The notes under the pieces: model-generated
What the model was told of the DNA's origin: nothing
Seen by the model: only the letters and a program-made list of their open reading frames with translations
Databases searched by the model: none
Part shown: positions 18,659 through 25,980 of the stretch, in pieces
Position numbering within the stretch: the first letter of the stretch is position 1
How the letters are laid out: every line of letters starts with the position of its first letter
NCBI RefSeq assembly: GCF_020400585.1
Contig: NZ_JAINVF010000008.1
Location: forward strand, 62,001 to 126,000
Source: Streptomyces sp. NK08204
GTDB lineage: Bacteria > Actinomycetota > Actinomycetes > Streptomycetales > Streptomycetaceae
Direction: 5' to 3'
DNA: 64,000 nt
Translations under genes and position numbers: made by a program

Positions 18659-19399
18659 TCAGTACGGCGCAGCGGGCAGCCGCCGGGGTTCGATGCGCTC
18701 CTCCACCGCCCGCCCTCCCTCCCGCGTCACCACGTACGCGCCGGCGCCCGGCACTTCGGTGACGGCCTCGACCAGCTCGGTGCCCCGGTAGACCAGGCCC
18801 ACCCCGTCGTCGGTGCAGTGGGCCGTCGCGAAGGTGCCGTCCGCCACGAGCCGGTGGATCAGCGGGCGCCGGCCCGCGTCGGAGTCGTAGTGCACGCCGT
18901 TGCCGTACGGCAGCAGCCCGAGCGCGTCGGTGACCGGGCGCAGGTCGGGCCCGAAGGAGTCGGTCGCACCGCCCTGGTACCAGCAGATGGAACCGGCGCT
19001 GACGCCGGCGAGGACCACCCCCGCCCGCCACGCGCGGCGCAGCACGGCGTCCAGGCGGTGCACCCGCCACACGGCGAGCAGGTTGGCCACCGAACCGCCC
19101 ATCACCCACACCACGTCGTGCCCGAGGACCGTGTCCTCGACGTCCTCGACGTTCGGCATGGGGAACAGGTGCAGGGGAGTGAGGTCGAAGCCCGCCACCC
19201 GGGCCGCCTCGTGCATCCTTGCGGTGACGTGCTCGGCGTCCCCGACCGCCGTGCCGACGTACAGGATCCGCGGGCGTCTGCGGTGCACGCCGGAGAGGTC
19301 GACCGCGTGGTGGACCAGGCCGTCGAAGAGCACCCTGGTGCGGGCGCTGACGCGGTGGCCCCCGGAGGTGGCGAGGATCGTGGGCTGCGCAGCGGTCAC
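18659..19399 (-). CDS. Peptidase S51 family (peptidase E/cyanophycinase-like)
   Basis: About 246 residues from GTG 19399. The nucleophile elbow GVSAGSICWYQGG matches the S51 serine of peptidase E and cyanophycinase; VMGGSVANLL precedes it as in the family. No signal peptide, so it is cytoplasmic. S51 enzymes cleave Asp-X dipeptides or beta-Asp-linked polymers. Here it could trim a leader or a modified peptide of the cluster, or be unrelated. A strong terminator at 19503-19535 separates it from the PPTase gene, so it has its own promoter. Confidence 0.85.
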   Translation of the reverse strand: MTAAQPTILATSGGHRVSARTRVLFDGLVHHAVDLSGVHRRRPRILYVGTAVGDAEHVTARMHEAARVAGFDLTPLHLFPMPNVEDVEDTVLGHDVVWVMGGSVANLLAVWRVHRLDAVLRRAWRAGVVLAGVSAGSICWYQGGATDSFGPDLRPVTDALGLLPYGNGVHYDSDAGRRPLIHRLVADGTFATAHCTDDGVGLVYRGTELVEAVTEVPGAGAYVVTREGGRAVEERIEPRRLPAAPY

Positions 19400-19502
19400 G
19401 CGTGTGATCGTAACGCGGCGGCCCTTCCCGGGACGTGGGGAAGTCGTGAAGGCGGAGTTCCGCGGTGCTCCGGGTGACGACGCACCCCTCTGCCGACGGC
19501 CC

Positions 19503-19535
19503 AGCGGGGGCCGGTCGTTGCGACCGGCCCCCGCT
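19503..19535 (-). terminator. Strong terminator after the mbtH-PPTase operon
   Basis: AGCGGGGGCCGGTCG and CGACCGGCCCCCGCT, a perfect 15-bp stem with a TTG loop, 18 bp downstream of the PPTase stop. No U-tract, as usual in high-GC actinomycetes. Confidence 0.8.
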
Positions 19536-19552
19536 CATGTCGTCTCTCCAGG

Positions 19553-20326
19553 TCAGGACGTCTGCAGCGCCACAGCCGCCGCATACCCCGCCGGGACGAG
19601 GACGTCCCGCAGGGTCCAGTCGGCCGCCGGTGCCACGGGCAGCGGACCGGTTCCGACGTAGTCCAGCGCCGGATTGCGCACCAGACCCGTGCCCAGGCCC
19701 TTGAGGTAGGCCTCCTTGCGGACCCAGGCCCGCGTGAAGGCCGCCGGACGTTCGTGCGCGGGCAGCCGCGCCAGCTCGTCGGCCTCCGCCACGTGCAGCG
19801 CCGACTGTGCGTCGAGCACCGCCTGCGCGGTGGCCAGCCCCTCCACGTCGACGCCCACCGGCGCCGGAGCGAGCGCCACCATCACCAGGCCGCCGCTGTG
19901 CGACAGGGAGAAGTGCACGCCCGGCGTGCGCAGCGCCGGCCGGCCGTGCGGCCCGCCGCAGCCCGCGCACGGTTCACGCACCAACGGCAGCGCCTCGGCC
20001 CGGATGCCGAGCAGCACGCTCAGCACGCTGCGCAGCGCCGCGTGCGCGACGACGTAGGCGTCCCGGTCCCGGGCGCGCCGGAACGCGCGCGCCCGCGCCC
20101 TCTCCTCCGCGTCCAGCAACTCCTGCGCGTCACGCAGTGCCCGCTCGTCCTGTGCGCCGACCTGGGCCAGGTACAGCTCCAGCGGCCCCCGCAACGCGCG
20201 CGGGCGCAGGCCGTAGGGCTCACGCCGCAGGCACGACAGGTCCAGTACGGCCGGGCACAGCCCCTGCGCATCCGGCGGGGCATGGGCCGGCCGGGACAGC
20301 AGCGGACCCGCGTGCGGCTCAGACAT
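19553..20326 (-). CDS. Sfp-type 4'-phosphopantetheinyl transferase
   Basis: 257 residues with both Sfp-type signatures: VGVDVE (Mg2+ and CoA) and WVRKEAYLKGLG. It converts apo to holo carrier proteins, here at least the two NRPS PCPs and the PLP-fused carrier. A CxxC-type insert (CAGCGGPHGRP) before the first motif is typical of actinomycete members. Its ATG lies inside the end of the MbtH gene (8-bp overlap), so the two are co-translated. Confidence 0.95.
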   Translation of the reverse strand: MSEPHAGPLLSRPAHAPPDAQGLCPAVLDLSCLRREPYGLRPRALRGPLELYLAQVGAQDERALRDAQELLDAEERARARAFRRARDRDAYVVAHAALRSVLSVLLGIRAEALPLVREPCAGCGGPHGRPALRTPGVHFSLSHSGGLVMVALAPAPVGVDVEGLATAQAVLDAQSALHVAEADELARLPAHERPAAFTRAWVRKEAYLKGLGTGLVRNPALDYVGTGPLPVAPAADWTLRDVLVPAGYAAAVALQTS

Positions 20327-20600
20327 CAGCCCCGGCCAGGCGGCGGCGCAGGCTGAGCGGACGCATGTCCGTCCAGATCACGCCGATGTGGTCCAGGCAC
20401 TCCTGCCGGGAACCGCGCCGGCCCTCCGGGTGCCAGCCCGCGGGCAGCTCGCGGTCCGCCCGCCAGATCGAGTACTGCTCCTCGTCGTTGCGCACCACGA
20501 GATACACCTCGTCGGTGTCGGGGGGTGCGGTGTCCGCGCGTCCGTTCTCGGGGCGGACCCCCTGACCGCCCGTGCCGGTCGCGGAGTTGTCGTGCGTCAC
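20319..20600 (-). CDS. MbtH-like protein
   Basis: 93 residues from GTG 20600, with GGGAGG 6 bp upstream. The MbtH signature is complete: NDEEQYSIW, PAGWHPEG, CLDHIGVIWTDMRPLSLR. MbtH proteins bind and activate NRPS adenylation domains, so candidate partners are the A domains of the first gene and of 23199-24707. The N-terminal 30 residues are disordered. Divergent from the LanB-like operon. Confidence 0.95.
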   Translation of the reverse strand: MTHDNSATGTGGQGVRPENGRADTAPPDTDEVYLVVRNDEEQYSIWRADRELPAGWHPEGRRGSRQECLDHIGVIWTDMRPLSLRRRLAGADV

Positions 20601-20868
20601 GGTGAACCTCCCGCAGGTGATGGGCCGGCCGCAGGTCGCCAGGCCGACGAGGCCAGCGTGGACCGGCGCCCCGCGCCAGGGCAGGGACGAACGCGCTGAC
20701 CCGGTGGCGCGCGTTGCTGCCGGATCTTCCCTGGTGGCGAACCACCCCGGCGCGGGACCGTGCTGACCGGTCGCGGAGAGCCCGGCGCCCCGGAACACCC
20801 GACGGCGGCACCCGCCGCCCGGCCGGGCCACGCCCACCCGCGACCCCCTTTCCGGAAGGAGCCACGCG

Positions 20869-23199
20869 ATGTCGGACGAGCACGCACCGGTCCTGCTGCC
20901 GGGCGGAGGATGGCGGCTGTGGGAGCAGTTCGCGCTGCGCGGCCCCGGCTTCCCCGCCGACGGCGTGCTGCGCCTCGCCCCGCCCGGACTGGCGGAGGCC
21001 GCCGACAAGTTCGGCCCGGACTTCGACCAGGCCGGGCCCGAGTGGCAGGCCTTCACCGAGGATCTCTGCGAGGCCGCCGTACGCACCGCCCGGCAACTGC
21101 AGGAGATCGCCGCCGAGCCCCGTTTCCAGGCGGCCCTGGCCTGGCAGAACCCGGCCGTCCTGCGTACCGGTATCGCTCCGTTCCTGCGCTGGACGCCGAG
21201 CGCGGCCGGCCGCAGCAGCATGCCGCGCCAGCGCGAGGAACTGGTCGCCCACTACTGGCAGCGGTTCTGCGTGAAGAACGACACCATCGGCTTCTTCGGG
21301 CCGGTCGGCTGGGGCCGCTGGGACCCGGCCGCGCCGCACGCCGTGGGCATCGACGCCGGGCAGGGCTTCCTCGCCGCATCGGAGGTGTACTTCTCCGGCT
21401 GGGCGATCGACGCCCTCGCGAAGGTCCTCGCCCAGGACCGGGACCTGATGCGCTGGATCCCGCCGCGCCGCGTGTCCTTCGTACGCCTGTCGGACGGGAC
21501 CGTACGGGTTCCGGGACGGCCCTCCCAGCCGATCGGCGCGGCCGAGCTGGCCGTGCTCGAGCTGTGCGACGGCACCCGGCACCCACAGGCGATCGCCCGG
21601 GCCCTCGGCATCGAGGCCGGCGAAGCCGCCCGGATCGTCGGCGAGCTGGCCTCCCGCCGCTGGGTGCACTGGCGTCTGGAGGTGCCCGCCGCCACCCACC
21701 CCGACCGTGCCCTGCGCGCCATCCTCGAGCGCGTCCCCGACACCGAAGCCCGGGACCGGGCCCTGGCCGCACTCGCCGTGCTGGAACGCCGCCGGGACGC
21801 CGTGCGCGCCGCCGGTACCGACGCCGCCGCGCTGACCGCCGCGATCGGCGCCCTGGAGGCCGACTTCGCCGCCCTCACCGACAACGACGCCCAGCGGGCC
21901 AAGGGCGAACGCACCGCGCCCTGCCGGGGGTTGGTGTACTCCGACACCCGGCGGGCGGCCACCGCCACGGCCGGCGCCGGGCTGCTCGCCCATCTGGAGC
22001 CGCTGCGACTGTGCCTGACCGCCGCCCGCTGGATGACCAACCACTTCGCCGACGCCGTCCGCACCCGCCTGCGCGCCGCCCACGACCGCCTGCGGGCCGA
22101 CGGCCAGCCCGTGGACGTCGGCACCCTGTGGCTGCACACGCTGCCCTCCCCGCACCCCGACGCCGGTGACCTGATCGACGCCGCCCAGGCCGAACTGCGC
22201 GCCAGGTGGGCGAGGATCCTCGACCTGCCGCCGGACGCGCGCCGGGTGCGGTTCACCACCGAGGAGCTGGCGGAGGGCGTGCGCCGCGAGTTCGACGAGC
22301 CGGGCGACGGCTGGTCGCTGGCCCGGTACGTCAGCCCCGACGTCCTGGTGATCGCCGAGGACGACGATGCCCTCGCCCGCGGCGACGTCCGACTCGTCCT
22401 CGGGGAGATGCACTGCGCCCTGAACACGATGGGCGCCTCCCTCTTCGTCCACCAGCACCCCGACCGGGACAGCCTGATCGCCGAGACCGGCCGCGACTTC
22501 CCCGGCCCGCGCCTGCTGCCCATGCTGCCCAAGGAACTCCCGCTGAAGTGGTCGACGCGTAGCCGGCCCTCCCTGGACCGGCCCGAGGACCACTGCGTGG
22601 CCCTGGTCGACCAGACCGGCGACCCGTACCGCCCCCGCACCGTGCTCGCCGCCGACGTCGAGGTCCAGGACCGGGACGGCCGCCTGGCCGCCGTCCTGCC
22701 CGACGGAACCGCCTACGACCTGCTCGACGTGTACGCCAACACGCTCACCCAGCGCGTCATGGACCGCTTCACGCTGCGCCCCGAGGGCGAGCACACCCCG
22801 CGGATCACCGTCGACCGCATGATCGTGGCCCGCGAGAGCTGGCAACTCCCGGTCAACGAGGTGGACTTCGCGGACGAGAAGGGGGAGGCCGCGCGCTTCG
22901 TCCGGGCCCGGCACTGGCAGCGCCGGCACGAGCTGCCCCGGTTCGTGTTCGTCGTCTCGCCGACCGAACCCCGGCCGTTCTACGTCGACTTCGACAGCCC
23001 CGTGTACGTCACCATCCTCGCCAAGGCGGCCCGCAGGCTCGCCCGCAAGGACCCCGGCGCCCGGCTGAAGGTCAGCGAGATGCTGCCCACCCCGGAGCAG
23101 GCCTGGCTCACCGACGACGAGGGCCGCCGTTACACCTCCGAACTCCGTTTCGTCGCCGTCGACCAGACGGCCGGCGGCCTGGCAGCGGGGGAGGCGTGA
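20869..23199 (+). CDS. LanB-like protein 1, glutamylation domain only (PEARL-like)
   Basis: 776 residues matching the N-terminal (tRNA-dependent) part of lantibiotic dehydratases: GRWRLWEQ-type start FALRGPGFPADGVLRL, the conserved block YWQRFCVKNDTIGFFGPVGW near residue 130, SDTRRAA near 360, and a C-terminal RPFYVDFDSPVYV. Full LanB proteins are about 1000 residues and end in an elimination domain. That domain is absent here and not encoded elsewhere in the window. Stand-alone proteins of this shape include peptide aminoacyl-tRNA ligases, which append an amino acid from a charged tRNA. RBS GGAAGGAG at 20851-20858. Paralogue of 25981-28269. Confidence 0.88.
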   Translation: MSDEHAPVLLPGGGWRLWEQFALRGPGFPADGVLRLAPPGLAEAADKFGPDFDQAGPEWQAFTEDLCEAAVRTARQLQEIAAEPRFQAALAWQNPAVLRTGIAPFLRWTPSAAGRSSMPRQREELVAHYWQRFCVKNDTIGFFGPVGWGRWDPAAPHAVGIDAGQGFLAASEVYFSGWAIDALAKVLAQDRDLMRWIPPRRVSFVRLSDGTVRVPGRPSQPIGAAELAVLELCDGTRHPQAIARALGIEAGEAARIVGELASRRWVHWRLEVPAATHPDRALRAILERVPDTEARDRALAALAVLERRRDAVRAAGTDAAALTAAIGALEADFAALTDNDAQRAKGERTAPCRGLVYSDTRRAATATAGAGLLAHLEPLRLCLTAARWMTNHFADAVRTRLRAAHDRLRADGQPVDVGTLWLHTLPSPHPDAGDLIDAAQAELRARWARILDLPPDARRVRFTTEELAEGVRREFDEPGDGWSLARYVSPDVLVIAEDDDALARGDVRLVLGEMHCALNTMGASLFVHQHPDRDSLIAETGRDFPGPRLLPMLPKELPLKWSTRSRPSLDRPEDHCVALVDQTGDPYRPRTVLAADVEVQDRDGRLAAVLPDGTAYDLLDVYANTLTQRVMDRFTLRPEGEHTPRITVDRMIVARESWQLPVNEVDFADEKGEAARFVRARHWQRRHELPRFVFVVSPTEPRPFYVDFDSPVYVTILAKAARRLARKDPGARLKVSEMLPTPEQAWLTDDEGRRYTSELRFVAVDQTAGGLAAGEA

Positions 23200-24707
23200 T
23201 GCGCACCGTCGCCGACGACATCGCCCAGCACGCCGCCCGGGAGCCCGGCCGGATCGCGCTCAGCACCCCGGCCGGGGACGTGACCTACGCCCGGCTCGCC
23301 GCACGCATCGAGGAACTGGCAGGCCGCTTGCGTTCGTGCGGCGCCGGGCCGGAGACCGTGTGCGCGGTGGCCGTGGAGCACGGCTCGGAGGCGGTGGCGG
23401 CCATCGCGGCGGTCCTCCGCTGCGGGGCGGCCTTCCTCACCCTGGACGTCGGGCAGCCCCGCGAGCGCCTGGCCGCCTTCGCCCGCAGTGCGGGCGCCCG
23501 CCTGCTGGTGACCACCTCCGCGCTCGCCCCGGCCCTGGACCCCGCCCTCGGCCCGGACCTGCCCGCCGTCCTGCTGGACCGGCCCGTGAGCCAGGACCCC
23601 CCTGCACCCGGCCGTCCCGCCGTCGACCCCCGCGCCCTCGCCTACGTCAGCCACACCTCCGGCAGCACCGGGGAGCCCAGCGCCGTCCTGGTCGAACACG
23701 CCGCACTGGACACCTACTTGCGGGACACCGCCCACGCCTTCCGCCTCGGCCCCGACACGGTGGCCCTGCAGACGGCACCGCTCGGCTACGACGCCTCGAT
23801 CCGGGACACCTTCGCGCCGCTCCTCGCCGGAGCCCGGCTGGTGATCGTGGACCGGGCCCGGCTGCTGCGTCCCGAGGAGTTCGCGCGGACCGTACGCGAG
23901 CACCGGGTGACGGCCCTGCTGAGCGTGACCCCGTCCTTCCTGGCCCACCTGGCCGGACAGACCGGCCTGGACGACCCGCTGGCCGGCGTCACCCTGGTGG
24001 CCTCCAGCGGCGAGTCCCTGCGCCCGTTCCTCGCCGCCGGCGGACGCGGTCTCGTACCCGGCACGCTCGTCAACCAGTACGGGCCCACCGAGTGCACGAT
24101 GACCACCACCCGGCACCGCGTGCCCGCCGAGCCGGACCCCTCCGCCGACCTCGTGGGCACGCCCCGCGCCGGAGCCGTCGTCCGGGTCCTGGACGCCGAC
24201 CTCGCGCCCGTCGCCGACGGCACCGTGGGCGAGGTGTACATCGGGGGAGCCGGTGTGGCCCGCGGCTACGGCGGCCGGCCGGCCCGTACGGCCGAGTGCT
24301 TCGTCCCCGACCCCTACGGCCCGCCCGGCGCCCGCCTCTACCGCACCGGTGACCTCGGCTGGCTGGGCCGGGGGGGCCTGCACTACGTGGGCCGCACCGA
24401 CCGGCAGGTGAAGATACGCGGCTACCGCGTCGACCCCGCCGAGATCGAGGGCGCCCTGCTCTGCCACCCGAACGTCACCGGGGCCGTGGTCACGCCCCAC
24501 AGCGACGACCGGGGGCGCGTCCACCTCCTCGCGCACGTCACCGGCGATCTGGCCGGCACCACCGACGCGGAGCTGCGCCGCCACCTCGCCCGCACGCTCC
24601 CGCCCCACCTGATGCCCCGTCGCTTCCTCCGCCTCGACGCGCTGCCCACCACCCGCGGCGGCAAGGCCGACCGACGGCTGCTGGCCGGCGCCGGGGGCAC
24701 CGCATGA
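23199..24707 (+). CDS. Free-standing NRPS adenylation domain
   Basis: 502 residues from ATG 23199, overlapping the LanB-like stop (TGATG). A3 SHTSGSTGEP lacks the usual Lys of the P-loop (SAV follows instead of KGV). A5 YGPTE, A7 YRTGDLG and A10 RGGKADRRL (catalytic Lys) are intact. Hand alignment to GrsA gives D-A-R-S-A-S-Q-M-T-K; Asp at the first position indicates an alpha-amino acid, but I cannot name it. It has no carrier of its own, so it probably loads the carrier fused to the next gene product, aided by MbtH. Confidence 0.92.
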   Translation: MRTVADDIAQHAAREPGRIALSTPAGDVTYARLAARIEELAGRLRSCGAGPETVCAVAVEHGSEAVAAIAAVLRCGAAFLTLDVGQPRERLAAFARSAGARLLVTTSALAPALDPALGPDLPAVLLDRPVSQDPPAPGRPAVDPRALAYVSHTSGSTGEPSAVLVEHAALDTYLRDTAHAFRLGPDTVALQTAPLGYDASIRDTFAPLLAGARLVIVDRARLLRPEEFARTVREHRVTALLSVTPSFLAHLAGQTGLDDPLAGVTLVASSGESLRPFLAAGGRGLVPGTLVNQYGPTECTMTTTRHRVPAEPDPSADLVGTPRAGAVVRVLDADLAPVADGTVGEVYIGGAGVARGYGGRPARTAECFVPDPYGPPGARLYRTGDLGWLGRGGLHYVGRTDRQVKIRGYRVDPAEIEGALLCHPNVTGAVVTPHSDDRGRVHLLAHVTGDLAGTTDAELRRHLARTLPPHLMPRRFLRLDALPTTRGGKADRRLLAGAGGTA

Positions 24708-25912
24708 CCGCCACCGCGGTCCGCCTGGGCCACGCCGACCTGAGCGCCGCCGCCGACCGTATCGCCCCGCACGTCGTCCGCACCCCGCTGCTGCCCGGAC
24801 CGGCGCCGGCGGGCGGCCCGCGGCTGCTGCTGAAGGCCGAACACCTCCAGTCGGCGGGCTCGTTCAAGGTACGCGGCGCCGCCAACGCCGTCCTCGCCCT
24901 GGGCGCCCGCCGGATCGTCACCGGCTCCTCCGGCAACCACGGCCTCGCCCTCGCCCGGCTCGCCCGCACGCTCGGCATCCCGCTGACCGTGGTCTTCGCG
25001 GCGGGCGCGGCCCCGGCCAAGGCCGCCGCCATCCGGGCGCTCGGCGCCCGGACCGTGCAGGTGGGCGGCGGGGTGGCCGAACGGGAGGAACGCGCCCGTG
25101 CCCTGGCGGGCGAGAGCGGCGCCGTGTTCATCCCCTCCTCCGACCATCCCCTGGTGGTGGCCGGTCAGGGCACCGTCGGCACGGAAGTGCTCGCCGACGC
25201 CCCCGACACCGAGACGGTCTACGTCCCCACGGGCGGCGGCGGACTCCTCGCCGGCGTCTGCCTCGCCGCCGTCGGCCACCCCGTCCGCGTGGTCGGTGTC
25301 GAACCAGCCCTCACCCCGCGCTACGCCCGCTCCCTGGCCGCCGGCCGTCCGGTCCGCCTGCCTCCCGCCACGACCGTGGCGGACGGGCTGCGCGGCCAGC
25401 GCCCCGGAAACGTCCCCTATCCGATCATCCGCCACCGCGTCGACGACCTGATCACCGTCGGCGACGCCGAGATCCTGGCCGCCACCGCCCTGCTGCGCCG
25501 GTACGGCATCGACGCCGAACCGAGCGGAGCCGTCGCCCTCGCCGGGGCCCTGCGCGCCGGCCGCCGCGAACGAGCCGTGGCCGTCGTCTCGGGCGGCAAC
25601 ACCGCCGCCCGCCTGCACGCCCTCCACACGACTGCCCAAGGAGCAGACACCATGAACCCGAACACCGCCACCGCCACCGCCACCAGCACCCTCGACCTGC
25701 TCGTCGGCATCTTCCGGGACGTGCTGGGCCTGCCCGAGCTCACCGCGGACACCGACTTCTACGAGGCGGGCGGCGATTCGCTCACCGCCTTCCAGATCAC
25801 CGGCCGCCTCCAGGAGGTGCTCGGTGCGGACGTCCCCGTCTCCCTGGTCTTCGCCTACCCCACGCCCCAGGACCTGGCCGAGGTCGTCGACGCGGACTAC
25901 GGCGTCGCCTGA
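24704..25912 (+). CDS. PLP-dependent dehydratase (fold type II) fused to a carrier protein
   Basis: 402 residues. Residues 1-315 are a serine/threonine-dehydratase-like enzyme: PLP lysine K55 in SAGSFKVRGA, phosphate-binding SSGNHG and GGGGLLAGV, and C-terminal SGGN. Residues 317-402 form an 86-residue peptidyl carrier protein with DFYEAGGDSLTAF (phosphopantetheine Ser). The join is in frame without a stop, but an internal AAGGAG-ATG could also give free carrier. ATG 24704 overlaps the adenylation stop. A dehydratase joined to a carrier suggests beta-elimination or beta-replacement on an aminoacyl-carrier thioester loaded by the neighbouring A domain. A simple lost stop codon is the alternative. 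Confidence 0.88.
   Translation: MTATAVRLGHADLSAAADRIAPHVVRTPLLPGPAPAGGPRLLLKAEHLQSAGSFKVRGAANAVLALGARRIVTGSSGNHGLALARLARTLGIPLTVVFAAGAAPAKAAAIRALGARTVQVGGGVAEREERARALAGESGAVFIPSSDHPLVVAGQGTVGTEVLADAPDTETVYVPTGGGGLLAGVCLAAVGHPVRVVGVEPALTPRYARSLAAGRPVRLPPATTVADGLRGQRPGNVPYPIIRHRVDDLITVGDAEILAATALLRRYGIDAEPSGAVALAGALRAGRRERAVAVVSGGNTAARLHALHTTAQGADTMNPNTATATATSTLDLLVGIFRDVLGLPELTADTDFYEAGGDSLTAFQITGRLQEVLGADVPVSLVFAYPTPQDLAEVVDADYGVA
25638..25654 (+). promoter_or_regulatory. Internal ribosome binding site and ATG before the carrier domain
   Basis: AAGGAG at 25638-25643, 8 nt, then ATG 25652-25654, in frame with the upstream dehydratase. The expected second product is the 86-residue carrier beginning MNPNTATATAT. 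Confidence 0.6.
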
Positions 25913-25980
25913 CCCGCTTCTCCGCCGGCCAGGACCGTCCGACCCGTCGTCCACCCGCGCTCGCCAAGGAGAGCCGTGCC

